Below, piece after piece: positions 53,334 through 63,500 of a stretch of 64,000 bases of DNA. Numbering within the stretch: the stretch's first letter is position 1; every line of letters starts with the position of its first letter. The notes beneath the pieces were generated by a model. It was not told where the DNA came from, did no database searches, and saw only the letters and a list, made by a program, of their open reading frames with translations. Source of the stretch: Aeromonas dhakensis (GTDB taxonomy: Bacteria; Pseudomonadota; Gammaproteobacteria; Enterobacterales; Aeromonadaceae); the NCBI RefSeq assembly GCF_000820305.1, contig NZ_CDBH01000064.1:186001-250000 (forward strand), in the 5' to 3' direction. Position numbers and translations under genes: made by a program.

Positions 53334-54404
53334 GTGAAGGCATTAGTAAAAGAAAGGGTATCGCCCTATATAAGCCAGTTATATGAGTGCGGTATTAATG
53401 ATTCTGACATTAAGTTGGTGGTGGATCAGTTCCGCTCCGATGTGTCAGGCAGCTCGTCGCTGTTCTTGTTGCGGGATGATGACAAGAGCGACGGCATCAA
53501 GCTTTTTTCCAGTGGTTTGACCGAAGCCCAGCAGCAGTTCTATGTCCAGCACCATCGCCAGGATGTGTGGTTCAATCACTATCTGGACAAGGGCTGCCAG
53601 GGGATCGTCAGTGCCAACAGCCTCTCCAATTCGGCGGGTTTGCTGGCCAGTTTCGGCGCCCAGTTTGCGGCCGGCGGTGTCTGCCGGGTGAAGGGGCGGG
53701 GGCTGAGCAGCCTGTCTACCTATCGTGCGGCGACGCAGGATGATTTCAGCGCGCAGGAAATTTCTTCCCTTGGCGAAGTTTATTCTGGCCTGGCGGCCTG
53801 GAGCCAACATTATTGGAACCTGCTGGCCCTGGAAACCCAGAACTATCAGCTGCAACAGCTGGTAAAAAACCATAATAAACCCAGCGCCATCGTCGATGAC
53901 AAAGGGCATATCCATTATTCCAACGTGGCCTTCAATCGTATTGCCGACGAGAACGTGGAACTGCGAGCGGGCAATGGTATTTTCTCGCTGCAAAATAAGG
54001 AGCAGCAGCGCCAGTTCAAAGAGATATTGAATGGCTTCGCCTATCTGCTGCCCGGCGCCAGTGCCTACATGTCCATTCCTCGTCAGCCCAATCTGCGGCC
54101 GTTGCTGATCCAGTGTACCCTGATGAGCGGTCTCAATCGCTTCGAGCGGTATGTGGAGGTGGTGCTGCGGGATCCCGAACACTCCTTCAACCCCGACATC
54201 GAAGCGCTGGCCAGCCTCTATCCGCTCACCATCGGCGAGAAAGAGCTGCTGGTGCTGATGAGCAAGGGTTACAGCAGCAACGACATCGCCGAGCTACGCG
54301 GCGTCAAGGTGGAAACCGTGCGCTCGACCCTGAAAGGGGTGTTCAAGAAGACCGACTGCCACAGCCAGAACGAGCTGCTGCTGTTGCTGCAATCCATCTC
54401 CTGA
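53334..54404 (+). CDS. LuxR-family transcriptional regulator with PAS-like domain
   Basis: A 356-residue regulator. The C-terminal HTH (about 292-350) reads LTIGEKELLVLMSKGYSSND then IAELRGVKVETVRSTLKGVFKK, the LuxR/GerE fold. The middle (about 180-260) looks like a PAS fold (IVDDKGHIHYSNVAFNRI). The N-terminal part is not recognised. The GTG start at 53334 follows TAGGAG at seven bases. There is no receiver domain, so it is not a classical response regulator, and no acyl-homoserine-lactone synthase is adjacent. It may sense a small ligand. Its targets may include the divergent YjiH-family gene or the CBS gene downstream. Confidence 0.85.
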   Translation: MKALVKERVSPYISQLYECGINDSDIKLVVDQFRSDVSGSSSLFLLRDDDKSDGIKLFSSGLTEAQQQFYVQHHRQDVWFNHYLDKGCQGIVSANSLSNSAGLLASFGAQFAAGGVCRVKGRGLSSLSTYRAATQDDFSAQEISSLGEVYSGLAAWSQHYWNLLALETQNYQLQQLVKNHNKPSAIVDDKGHIHYSNVAFNRIADENVELRAGNGIFSLQNKEQQRQFKEILNGFAYLLPGASAYMSIPRQPNLRPLLIQCTLMSGLNRFERYVEVVLRDPEHSFNPDIEALASLYPLTIGEKELLVLMSKGYSSNDIAELRGVKVETVRSTLKGVFKKTDCHSQNELLLLLQSIS

Positions 54405-54427
54405 TCCATGCGAGCTATGCTTGGAGT

Positions 54428-54470
54428 GAGCCGGACATAGTGCCCGGCTCGCGCCTCCCTCCCGGGAGGC
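54428..54470 (+). other. Two tandem hairpins between LuxR-type gene and CBS gene
   Basis: GAGCCGG/CCGGCTC (54428-54434, 54444-54450) and GCCTCCC/GGGAGGC (54453-54459, 54464-54470) lie back to back, ending 18 bases before the CBS start. Neither has a T tract. They could be processing or weak attenuation elements. Confidence 0.4.
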
Positions 54471-54488
54471 AGGTTGGGGGAACGCACG

Positions 54489-54911
54489 ATGGAATCACTC
54501 AAGGCAAAGGATTACATGCAGACTCGTCCCATCACCTTCAGCGCGGAGATGATGGTGCAGGCGGCGGTGGAAAAGTTTCTCAACAGTCGCCAGCTTGGCG
54601 GCCCCGTAGTGGACGAACGGGGTCACCTGGTGGGTTGGGTGTCAGAGCAGGACTGTATCGCCGTCATGTTGAAAGAGGCCTATCACTGTGAACAGGTGGC
54701 CCAGGTCAGGGATGTGATGCGCAAGGAGGTGCTGGCCGTCGGCCCCGATACCAGCATCCTCGAGCTGGCCGAGATGATGATGGGACAAAAGCCCAAGATC
54801 TATCCGGTCGTGGAGGAGGGGCATCTGCTCGGGGTCATCAGCCGCCACGATGTGATGCAGGCCATCCACGCCCAGCTGGGGACCTGTTTCGTACACAAGG
54901 CTCGTGCCTGA
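54489..54911 (+). CDS. CBS-domain pair protein
   Basis: A 140-residue cytoplasmic protein made of two CBS motifs (about 8-63 and 75-130). Typical segments are KDYMQTRPITFSAEMMVQAA, GGPVVDERGHLVGWVSEQD and YPVVEEGHLLGVISRHDVMQ. Such pairs bind adenosine nucleotides and often regulate another protein, but no partner domain is fused here. The ATG at 54489 is preferred over a TTG five codons upstream; GGGGGA precedes it. It follows the LuxR-type gene by 84 bases and ends in a strong terminator. Confidence 0.87.
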   Translation: MESLKAKDYMQTRPITFSAEMMVQAAVEKFLNSRQLGGPVVDERGHLVGWVSEQDCIAVMLKEAYHCEQVAQVRDVMRKEVLAVGPDTSILELAEMMMGQKPKIYPVVEEGHLLGVISRHDVMQAIHAQLGTCFVHKARA

Positions 54912-54948
54912 GGACGCTGTTTTCACCTCGTCAGCACGTTGGCAGCAC

Positions 54949-54974
54949 AGAGCAGGCACCATGCCTGCTCTTTT
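54949..54974 (+). terminator. Terminator of the CBS gene
   Basis: A perfect 10-base stem AGAGCAGGCA/TGCCTGCTCT with a CCA loop is followed by TTTATT, 37 bases after the stop. Confidence 0.85.
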
Positions 54975-55127
54975 ATTGCCGCATGGGGAATGCCGATGCC
55001 AGCTGTGATACAGGCTTCATCCTCCTCGGCGCCGCTTTAAGGCTTGCACCGTCCAGCCTCGCTCTTTAGGATCTCCCCCAGCTATCGATATGGCCCTTGA
55101 TGGGCACTCTTTTAAGGAATTCGTACC

Positions 55128-58100
55128 TTGTCTCTCTCTATCGAGGCGCTGCGCCGCCGTCTATCTGCCTGCATGAACCTCGACGCCCGCCGTCTCTCCA
55201 GCCGTCTGCACGGGGCCAAGAAGCTGCCGGAAGCCAAGCAGGCCGCCGTGCTCGAGACCATTGCCGCCGACCTGGATGCTGCACAAGCGCGCTATCAGTC
55301 CCGTCTGGCGGGCGTGCCCAGGGTCACCTATCCGGACAACCTGCCGGTCAGCCAGAAGCAGGCGGAGATCGCCAAGGCGATTCAAGAGCATCAGGTGGTG
55401 ATCATCGCCGGCGAAACCGGCTCGGGCAAAACCACCCAGATCCCCAAGATCTGCCTGGCGCTGGGGCGCGGGGTGAAAGGCTTTATCGGCCACACCCAGC
55501 CGCGCCGTCTGGCGGCCCGTACCGTGGCGGCCCGCATCGCCGAGGAGATGGAGTCCGAGCTCGGTCACTACGTGGGCTACAAGGTGCGCTTTACCGATCA
55601 GGTGAGCGAGCAGACCCACATCAAGCTGATGACCGACGGTATCCTGCTGGCGGAGATCCAGAACGACCGGATGCTCACCCAGTACGACACCATCATCATC
55701 GATGAGGCCCACGAGCGCAGCCTCAACATCGACTTCATCCTGGGTTACTTGAAGCAACTGCTGCCGAGGCGCCCCGATCTGAAGGTCATCATCACTTCGG
55801 CCACTATCGACCCGCAGCGTTTCTCCCGCCACTTCAACAAGGCGCCGGTGATCGAGGTGTCCGGCCGCACCTACCCGGTTGAGGTGCGCTACCGCCCGCT
55901 GTTTGTTGATAAAAAAAGCAGTGACAAGAGCGAAGGGCTGGAGGAGCGCGACGAGCTGCAGGGGATCTTCGATGCCGTCGAAGAGCTGGCCCGCGAAGGG
56001 TTGGGAGATATCCTCATCTTCATGAACGGCGAGCGGGAGATCCGCGATACCGCCGATGCCCTGCGCAAGCTCAACTTGCGCGACACCGAGGTACTGCCGC
56101 TCTACGCTCGCCTCTCCAACGCCGAGCAGAACAAGGTGTTCCAGCCCCACGCCGGGCGGCGCATCGTGCTGGCCACCAACGTGGCGGAGACCTCGCTGAC
56201 GGTGCCGGGCATTCGTTACGTCATCGATCCGGGCACGGCCCGTATCAGCCGCTACTCCTGGCGTACCAAGGTGCAGCGCCTGCCCATCGAGCCAGTCTCC
56301 CAGGCCAGCGCCAACCAGCGTAAAGGGCGCTGCGGCCGGGTGGCGGACGGTATCTGTATCCGCCTCTACTCCGAGGAGGATTTCAACGGCCGTCCGGCCT
56401 TTACCGATCCCGAGATCCTGCGCACCAACCTGGCTTCCGTCATCCTGCAGATGCTGGCACTCGGCCTTGGCAACATGGAGGCGTTCCCCTTCGTGGAGCC
56501 GCCCGAGTCACGCCATATCAAGGATGGCCTGACCCTCTTGAAAGAGCTGGAGGCGGTGCGCGAGCTGCCCGCCACCGGCGATCGCGAAGCCAAGCTGCAG
56601 CTGACCGAAATTGGTCGCCAGCTTTCGCGCATCCCCCTTGATCCGCGCCTGGCGAAGATGGTGATCAGCGCCGCGCAGACCGGCTGTTTGAGCGAGGTGA
56701 TGGTGATCACCGCCGCCCTCAGCATTCAGGATCCCCGCGAGCGGCCCATGGAGAAGAAGCAGGCCGCCGACGAGCAGCACAGACGCTTTGAAGACAAGGA
56801 TTCCGATTTCCTCGCCTTTGTGAACCTGTGGAACTACCTGAAAGAGCAGCAGGATGCCCTTGGTAGCAACCCGTTCCGGCGCATGTGCCAGAAGGAGTTT
56901 CTCTCCTACCTGCGGGTGCGCGAGTGGCAGGACATTCACTTCCAATTGCGTCAGACGGTGAAAGAGCTGGGTTTTAAAGCCAACCAGGAGCCGGCGGATT
57001 TCAAGACGGTGCACTGCGCCCTGCTGACCGGCCTCTTGAGTCACATTGGCAACAAGGATCTGGAGAAGCCGGAGTTTTTGGGTGCCCGCAACGGCCGTTT
57101 CCATCTGTTCCCGGCCTCGGGCCTGTTCAAGAAACCGCCCAAGTGGGTGATGGCCGCAGAATTGGTGGAGACGTCGCGTCTCTACGCCCGCATCAACGCC
57201 AAGATTGAACCCGAGTGGGTGGAGCCGCTGGCGGGCCACCTCATCAAGCTGCACCACAGCGACCCCCACTGGTCGAAGAAGAACGGCGCCGTCATGGCCA
57301 AGGAGAAGGTGACCCTCTACGGCCTGACTTTGGTCAACGAGCGCACCATCAACTTCAGCCGCATCGATCCGGCCCTGTGCCGCGAGCTGTTTATCCGCCG
57401 CGCCCTGGTGGAGGGGGATTTCGAGACCCGCCACCGCTTCTTCAGCGATAACCGCAAGCTGCTGGCGGAGGTGGAGGCGCTGGAGCACAAGTCGCGCCGT
57501 CGCGACATCCTGGTGGATGACGAGGATCTGTTCCGCTTCTACGACGCCCGCCTACCGGAGGATGTGATCTCCGCCCGTCATTTCGACAAGTGGTGGAAGG
57601 AGGCGCAGAAGCAGGACGCCGAGCTGCTCAACTTCGAAAAAGAGATGCTGATGAAGGGGGATGCGGCCCACATCAGCGATCTCGACTACCCCAACTTCTG
57701 GCAGCAGGGGCGCCTCAAGCTCAAACTGACCTATCAGTTTGAGCCGGGGGAGGCCGCCGATGGCGTGACCCTGCATATTCCGCTGCCGCTCTTGAATCAG
57801 GTGGAGGTGAAGGGGTTCGAGTGGCTGATCCCGGGGCTGCGTCACGAGCTCTTGGTGGCCCTCATCAAGTCGATGCCAAAACCGATGCGCAAGAACTTCG
57901 TACCGGCCCCCAACTATGCCGATGCGCTGCTCGCCAGCATCAACCCCGAGCAGGGGCCGCTGCTGGATGAGATGGAGCGCCAGCTGCGGCGCATGACCGG
58001 CGTGGCCGTGCCCCGCGAATCCTGGGACTGGGCTGCGGTGCCCGATCACCTGACACTCACCTTCCGGGTAGTGGACGACAAGCACAAGAAGGTGGCGGAA

Positions 58101-59042
58101 GGCAAAGACCTGGAGGCATTGAAAGAGTCCCTGCGCGGCAAGGTGCAGGAGACCTTGTCACAAGTGGCGGACGACGACATCGAGCAGTCCGGCCTCACCC
58201 TCTGGAGCTTTGGCGAGCTGCCGAAGGAGTACAGCCAGAAGCGCAGCGGTTTCGAGGTGAAGGCCTATCCGGCGTTGGTGGATCAGAAGGATTCGGTCGC
58301 CATCCAGCTGGTGGAGAGCCCGGTGGTGCAACAGCAGCTGATGTGGGCCGGTCAGCGCCGGCTGGTGCTGCTCAATGTGCCATCTCCCATCAAGTACCTG
58401 CAGGAGAAGCTGCCCAACAAGGCCAAGCTGGGGCTCTACTTCAATCCGTTTGGCAAGGTGGCGGAGCTGATTGACGACTGCATCGCCTGTGGCTGCGACA
58501 AGCTCATCGAGCAGCACGGCGGTATGGCATGGGACGAGGCCGGTTTTGAGGCGCTCAAGGAGTATGTCCGTGCCGAGCTCAACGACGCCGTGGTGGAGGT
58601 AGCCAAGCAGGTGGAAGCCGTGCTGACCCTCTCCCATGAGATCAAGAAGCGACTCAAGGGCAAGATGCAGCTCGACACCGCCTTTGCCATGTCCGACATC
58701 CAGCAGCAGCTCGGCAACCTCATTCACAAGGGGTTCGTGACCGAGACCGGCTGGCAGCGGCTGCCGGATCTCTTGCGCTACCTGCGTGCCATCGAGCGGC
58801 GCCTGGAGAAGCTGGCCATCGACCCGAATCGGGATCGGGTCTACATGCTCAAGGTGCACAGCGTGGAGTCGGAATACAAGGCGCTGCTGGCCAAGATCCC
58901 CAAATCCCAGCTGGTGCCCACCGAGGTGGCCAACATCCGCTGGATGATCGAGGAGCTGCGGGTGTCGTTCTTTGCCCAGAATCTGGGGACCCCCTATCCG
59001 GTCTCCGATAAACGGGTGCTAAACGCCATCGCCCAGTGCTAA
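55128..59042 (+). CDS. hrpA: ATP-dependent RNA helicase HrpA
   Basis: A 1304-residue DEAH-box helicase, matching E. coli HrpA (1300). Walker A is GETGSGKTTQIPK (about 98), the DEAH box is IIDEAHERSLN (about 190), SAT is IITSATIDPQRF (about 222) and motif VI is QRKGRCGRVADG near 395. The helicase-associated and OB-fold parts follow to about 750, then the long HrpA-specific C-terminus. I infer the TTG at 55128 because AAGGA lies nine bases upstream and the product starts at the expected place; no ATG lies close enough. HrpA is reported to act in fimbrial mRNA processing and rescue of stalled ribosomes. Confidence 0.94.
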   Translation: MSLSIEALRRRLSACMNLDARRLSSRLHGAKKLPEAKQAAVLETIAADLDAAQARYQSRLAGVPRVTYPDNLPVSQKQAEIAKAIQEHQVVIIAGETGSGKTTQIPKICLALGRGVKGFIGHTQPRRLAARTVAARIAEEMESELGHYVGYKVRFTDQVSEQTHIKLMTDGILLAEIQNDRMLTQYDTIIIDEAHERSLNIDFILGYLKQLLPRRPDLKVIITSATIDPQRFSRHFNKAPVIEVSGRTYPVEVRYRPLFVDKKSSDKSEGLEERDELQGIFDAVEELAREGLGDILIFMNGEREIRDTADALRKLNLRDTEVLPLYARLSNAEQNKVFQPHAGRRIVLATNVAETSLTVPGIRYVIDPGTARISRYSWRTKVQRLPIEPVSQASANQRKGRCGRVADGICIRLYSEEDFNGRPAFTDPEILRTNLASVILQMLALGLGNMEAFPFVEPPESRHIKDGLTLLKELEAVRELPATGDREAKLQLTEIGRQLSRIPLDPRLAKMVISAAQTGCLSEVMVITAALSIQDPRERPMEKKQAADEQHRRFEDKDSDFLAFVNLWNYLKEQQDALGSNPFRRMCQKEFLSYLRVREWQDIHFQLRQTVKELGFKANQEPADFKTVHCALLTGLLSHIGNKDLEKPEFLGARNGRFHLFPASGLFKKPPKWVMAAELVETSRLYARINAKIEPEWVEPLAGHLIKLHHSDPHWSKKNGAVMAKEKVTLYGLTLVNERTINFSRIDPALCRELFIRRALVEGDFETRHRFFSDNRKLLAEVEALEHKSRRRDILVDDEDLFRFYDARLPEDVISARHFDKWWKEAQKQDAELLNFEKEMLMKGDAAHISDLDYPNFWQQGRLKLKLTYQFEPGEAADGVTLHIPLPLLNQVEVKGFEWLIPGLRHELLVALIKSMPKPMRKNFVPAPNYADALLASINPEQGPLLDEMERQLRRMTGVAVPRESWDWAAVPDHLTLTFRVVDDKHKKVAEGKDLEALKESLRGKVQETLSQVADDDIEQSGLTLWSFGELPKEYSQKRSGFEVKAYPALVDQKDSVAIQLVESPVVQQQLMWAGQRRLVLLNVPSPIKYLQEKLPNKAKLGLYFNPFGKVAELIDDCIACGCDKLIEQHGGMAWDEAGFEALKEYVRAELNDAVVEVAKQVEAVLTLSHEIKKRLKGKMQLDTAFAMSDIQQQLGNLIHKGFVTETGWQRLPDLLRYLRAIERRLEKLAIDPNRDRVYMLKVHSVESEYKALLAKIPKSQLVPTEVANIRWMIEELRVSFFAQNLGTPYPVSDKRVLNAIAQC

Positions 59043-59105
59043 TCTGCTGAGGAGAAAGGCCGCGGGTGCGCTACCGGCTGCCTGGACGCTAACGGAGGAG
59101 CAAGG

Positions 59106-59957
59106 ATGCTTGGATTCTGGTTAGGGATGGCGATGGTCAACATCAGTGGCTATCAGCCTATTGCCGAGCAAACCTGGGTACAGTTGAACCCGGAGTACTA
59201 CCCGCTGCATCGCACCCCGCCCGCCATGTTCGTGGCCTGGCGGGGCAATCAATTTCCCACCCTCGAGCTCAAGAAGAAGAAGGGACGCTGGCAGGTGCTG
59301 TTTCCGGCACGGCTGGTGCCTCCCTTCGATCTGTTCGAGGGGGAGGCCGAGCTTTCCAAAGCTTATCTGGCAAGATTGCGGCGCATCGACGAAGCGGCCT
59401 ACGGGCTGGCACCCATTACCCCGGCGGCCTATCAACCTCATCCGACACAAGAGGTGGCGACCCTGGCCGTGCCCTTCATGGCGGAGTTTGCCGTGCCACC
59501 ATCACCGGGCCAGCCGAAAGCAAGTGAGCAAGGGGAACCCCTGCTGGCCGCCTTGTCGCAGCAGGCCAGCTGGCAGGCGCCTGCTACCCGGTTGGCGCAA
59601 TTTGTGTCATCGCAGGGGGATGGGCAGGGGATGATGGTGCCTGTCAGCAGCACGCTGACGCTGGCGGCGCCAGCGGCTGGCGGCAAGCGGGTCTGTCATC
59701 AGGTCGCCGCAGGAGAGACCCTCTGGCGCATCGCCGCCATGCTGGCCCAGAATGGGACCGTGACCGGGGTGGCGGGGGATACCTACAGCTATTTGCTGGC
59801 CATCGTCGACGACAACCAGGCGCTGATGGGTCAGGGCATCAAGGTGAAGGCGGGAGATACCCTCTACTGCCCGGCGCCGCAGACGCTGGCCCGTTTCGAT
59901 GCCCTAAGCCCGGCTCAACGACTGCAGCGTTTTGCCAGATTGGAGCAGGGACGCTGA
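59106..59957 (+). CDS. Envelope protein with LysM-like C-terminal domain
   Basis: A 283-residue protein. The N-terminus (MLGFWLGMAMVNISGYQP) is weakly hydrophobic, without a clear signal cleavage site. The central part is low-complexity Pro/Ala-rich. The C-terminal part (about 193-260) reads HQVAAGETLWRIAAML then later IKVKAGDTLYCPAP, resembling the LysM/FimV-type peptidoglycan-binding fold. GGAGG is close to the ATG. It sits between hrpA and rplY. A cell-wall-related role is inferred from the domain only. Confidence 0.75.
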   Translation: MLGFWLGMAMVNISGYQPIAEQTWVQLNPEYYPLHRTPPAMFVAWRGNQFPTLELKKKKGRWQVLFPARLVPPFDLFEGEAELSKAYLARLRRIDEAAYGLAPITPAAYQPHPTQEVATLAVPFMAEFAVPPSPGQPKASEQGEPLLAALSQQASWQAPATRLAQFVSSQGDGQGMMVPVSSTLTLAAPAAGGKRVCHQVAAGETLWRIAAMLAQNGTVTGVAGDTYSYLLAIVDDNQALMGQGIKVKAGDTLYCPAPQTLARFDALSPAQRLQRFARLEQGR

Positions 59958-59963
59958 GGTCTC

Positions 59964-59992
59964 TTGTCACTGCTCGGGGGCCGTGATAGTAT
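59964..59992 (+). promoter_or_regulatory. Putative rplY promoter
   Basis: TTGTCA (59964-59969) and TAGTAT (59987-59992) are spaced exactly 17 bases, about 70 bases upstream of the rplY start. The leader in between is GC-rich at its start and could hold the L25 autoregulatory site known from E. coli. Confidence 0.6.
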
Positions 59993-60063
59993 TCGCGCTC
60001 GTTTTGCGAGGTGCCGACCGGTCGCAGTCTGCACCATAAATTCATCTAAAAGAGATACATACT

Positions 60064-60351
60064 ATGTCTTTCGTATTCCAAGCTGAAGTCCGTTCTGACC
60101 TGGGGAAAGGTGCGAGCCGCCGCCTGCGTCACGCTGACCAAGTTCCTGCCATCGTTTACGGTGCAGGCAAAGAAGCCGTGTCCATCACCGTTGACCACAA
60201 GAAATTCATCCTGGCCCAAGAAAAGCCGGAATTCTATGAGTCCGTACTGACTCTGGTTATCAACGGCGAAGAAGTTAACGTAAAAGTGAAAGCTATCCAG
60301 CGTCACCCGGTACGTTACAAGCTGCTGCACCTGGACTTCGTTCGCGTCTAA
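60064..60351 (+). CDS. rplY: 50S ribosomal protein L25
   Basis: A 95-residue 5S-rRNA-binding ribosomal protein. It reads [20 protein letters not shown] at the start and ends [15 protein letters not shown], closely matching E. coli L25 (94 residues). It is the short form without the CTC domain. Codon use is that of a highly expressed gene (CTG, CGT, AAA rich). It has its own promoter and terminator. Confidence 0.96.
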   Translation: MSFVFQAEVRSDLGKGASRRLRHADQVPAIVYGAGKEAVSITVDHKKFILAQEKPEFYESVLTLVINGEEVNVKVKAIQRHPVRYKLLHLDFVRV

Positions 60352-60372
60352 TCGACCACGAACGTTCCTGTG

Positions 60373-60407
60373 AAGAGGCCACCCATTCGGGTGGCCTCTT
60401 TGTTTTT
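60373..60407 (+). terminator. Terminator of rplY
   Basis: A perfect 12-base stem AAGAGGCCACCC/GGGTGGCCTCTT with an ATTC loop is followed by TGTTTTT. Confidence 0.92.
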
Positions 60408-60486
60408 ACGGCATTTTTCCCCGATAAAAATAAAATACTCAACTAGTGCTGTTAGTCTTTACTTGTAGGCATGATTGACAGCAGGA

Positions 60487-60500
60487 CACCAATTGTGGTG
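60487..60500. repeat. Short palindrome CACCA-ATTG-TGGTG
   Basis: A 5-base inverted repeat in the AT-rich upstream region of the hybrid kinase gene, near a TATATAAA stretch (60509-60516). A small operator is conceivable; evidence is thin. Confidence 0.3.
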
Positions 60501-60556
60501 CTCTGACATATATAAAGTATTCGAACAAGTCCAATCACGGGGTGGTGTTGACCGTC

Positions 60557-63500
60557 ATGAAGGGAATCATACGGGGATATTTCCTGCTGTTCTCACCCAT
60601 TCTGGTGCTGGTCCTGGTGGGGGGATACCTGCTGGGGGACGCACTGGTCGAGCGCGAGCTCTATCGTGTTCGCAGTGATGAGAGCACCTTCCTGGCGCTC
60701 GCCAGCAGTCGTCTCGATGACGAGCTGGCGGTGCCGTTGCGCCATGTGCGCAGCATGTCTGAAGAGCCCATTCTGCTCGAGGCGGCGAGTCGCGGCGAGC
60801 GTGACACCATGGCTGCCCAGTTTACCATTCTGATGAACCGCAATCCCGACTATGCCCAGGTGCGCTGGTTGGCGCCGGACGGCATGGAGCGGGTGCGTAT
60901 CGATCGTCAGGGTCAGCATCTGCAGCGTGTGGCCGACGACCAGCTGCAAAACAAAGGGGAGCGTTACTACTTTCGCGATGCCATGGCGCTGCCCTGGGAG
61001 CGGGTTTACGTCTCGCCGCTCGATCTCAACGTCGAACACGGGGTGATCGATCGCCCCTTCAATCCCATGATCCGCATCGCCAAGCGCATGCGTCTGGGGG
61101 GCCGCGATCTGGGCTTGCTGCTTATCAACGTGCAGGCCGCTCGCATGCTCAAGGAGTTCACCAACAGCAGTGGCAAGGCCGCCGATCACACCATGCTGCT
61201 CAACCAGGACGGTTATTGGCTGCGCAGCCCGGATCCGGCACAAGAGTGGGGGTTCATGCTCGAGCGCCCGGACCTCACCTTGAAGCAATCTTCTCCCCGG
61301 GCCTGGCAGGCATTCTGGGGCGCCTCGAGCGGCCAGGTTGAGCTGGCCGACGGGCTGTGGAGCTGGACCACCCTGTACCCGGCACTCAATCACGATCAGC
61401 TGATCTGGAAAGCCGCTTCCATGGTGCCACGCAGCGAGCTGCTGGCCATCCGTACTCACATCTGGGGGCTCATCTCGGCCAGCTGCGCCACCTTGCTGTT
61501 GCTGTTCGGTGCCGGAGTGGCCTCGCTGGTGCACAGTCGGCATCGAGAGCAGTTGGCACAGCAGGAGGCGGCCAGGCTCGCGCGGGTCAAAGGGGATTTC
61601 ATCGCCAACATGAGCCACGAGATCCGTACCCCCATGAACGCCATCATGGGGCTGACCTATCTGCTCGAGCAGGGAGGGCTTGACGATGGCCAGCGGGCCC
61701 TGGTGCGCAAGATCCACCAGGCCGGGCAGGCACTGCTCGGGATCATCAACGACATCCTCGATTTCTCCAAGATTGAGTCGGGCCGGCTCGAGCTCGAACA
61801 GGTGCCATTCAGTCTGGAAGAGGTACTCGATCACGTGGCAGCCATCATGTCCACCTGCGTGGGCGAAAAACACCTCGAGCTGGTGGTGAGCAGTGCCCCC
61901 GAGCGTGCCACGCACCTGATAGGGGATGCCTTGCGCCTCGAACAGGTGTTGCTCAACCTGACCGGCAACGCCATCAAGTTCACCGAACGCGGGGAGGTGG
62001 AGGTCAAGGTCAAGCTGGAGGCCGAGCAAGATGGCACGGCCACCTTGCTGTTTCGGGTGCGCGACACCGGGATCGGCATTCCGCCCGAGCAGCAGGCCAA
62101 CATCTTCAATGCCTTCTCCCAGGCCGACTCCTCCACCAGCCGCCGGTTTGGCGGAACCGGACTTGGCCTGACCATCAGCCGCCGTCTGGTGAGCCTGATG
62201 GGGGGCGACATCGGTGTCACCAGCGAACTGGGCAAGGGGAGCGAATTCTGGTTCCGTGTCCGGTTGGCTCAGGTAGAGCGACCTGAGGTCTTCCACGAGC
62301 GCCTACAGCACGTTTCGCTGCTTATCGCCGACGACAACCAGGTGACCCGTGACACCCTGTCGATGACGGTGGGCTCCCTCGGCTGGCAGTCACGGGTGGT
62401 GGAATCGGGCGAGCAGGCCTTGCACCATCTGCTGCGCCAGGGGGAGCGTTTCGACGTGATCCTGCTCGACTGGATGATGCCGGGCATGGACGGGCTCGAG
62501 ACCTGCGTGGCCATTCGCCGTGCCTTCGAGCAGCAGGAGCGCTCGCCGATCATCATCATGGCGACTGCCTATTCCCAAGAAGAGTTGATGCGCCGCCCCG
62601 GCTCGGAGCAGGTGGATCTGGTGCTACACAAGCCGGTCACCGGCTCCAGTCTCTACAATGCGGTGGCGCGCCTCATTCACGAGAAACGCGAACACGTGGA
62701 GCCGCTGGAAAGCGGTCAGCGCCATCAGCGTCTGCCGGACGTGCACATACTGCTGGTCGATGACAGCGACATCAACCTGGAGGTGGCAACCCGCTTGCTG
62801 CAGCGGGAGGGGGCCGTGGTGATCACCGCCATCGACGGGGAGCGGGCTTTGGCCTGCCTTGCCGACTCGGCGCAGCGCATCGATCTGGTGCTCATGGACG
62901 TGCAGATGCCGGTGATGGATGGCTACGAGGCGACCCGTCGTCTGCGCCAGCTGCCGGGACGGGAGGATATCCCCGTGCTGGCACTCACCGCCGGGGTGTT
63001 CAAGGATCAGCGCGAGGCAGCGCTGGCCTCTGGCATGAACGACTTTATCGCCAAGCCGCTCGACGTGGAGCAGCTCATCGCAACCCTGCTGCGCTACCTG
63101 CCCGACAGTGTGGCGCCGCTCACGGTCAGCGACGCGCCGCCAGCCCAGGAGCCGGTGGCCGGCATCGACATCGATACCGGCCTGCGCAACTGGGGCGAGG
63201 CGTCGGTTTATCTCAAATACCTGCGGCGTTTTCGCGATGACTATATGACGGTCGGTACCGTGCTGCCGGGTTACATCGCCCAGCACGAGACGGACGCTGC
63301 CGCGAGCCTGACCCACAAGCTCAAGGGGGTGGCGGGCAGCCTGTCGCTCACCGATGTGGCGCGCATCAGTGCGGAATTGAACGAGGCCATCGAACAGGGG
63401 GGAGACACCAGTCAGCTCATCGCCCCCTTGCTCGAGGCGCTGGAGCGGGCGCAGCAGGCCATCGACATCTATGCCGGGCGTGAGCCAGGTGCTGTCAGCT

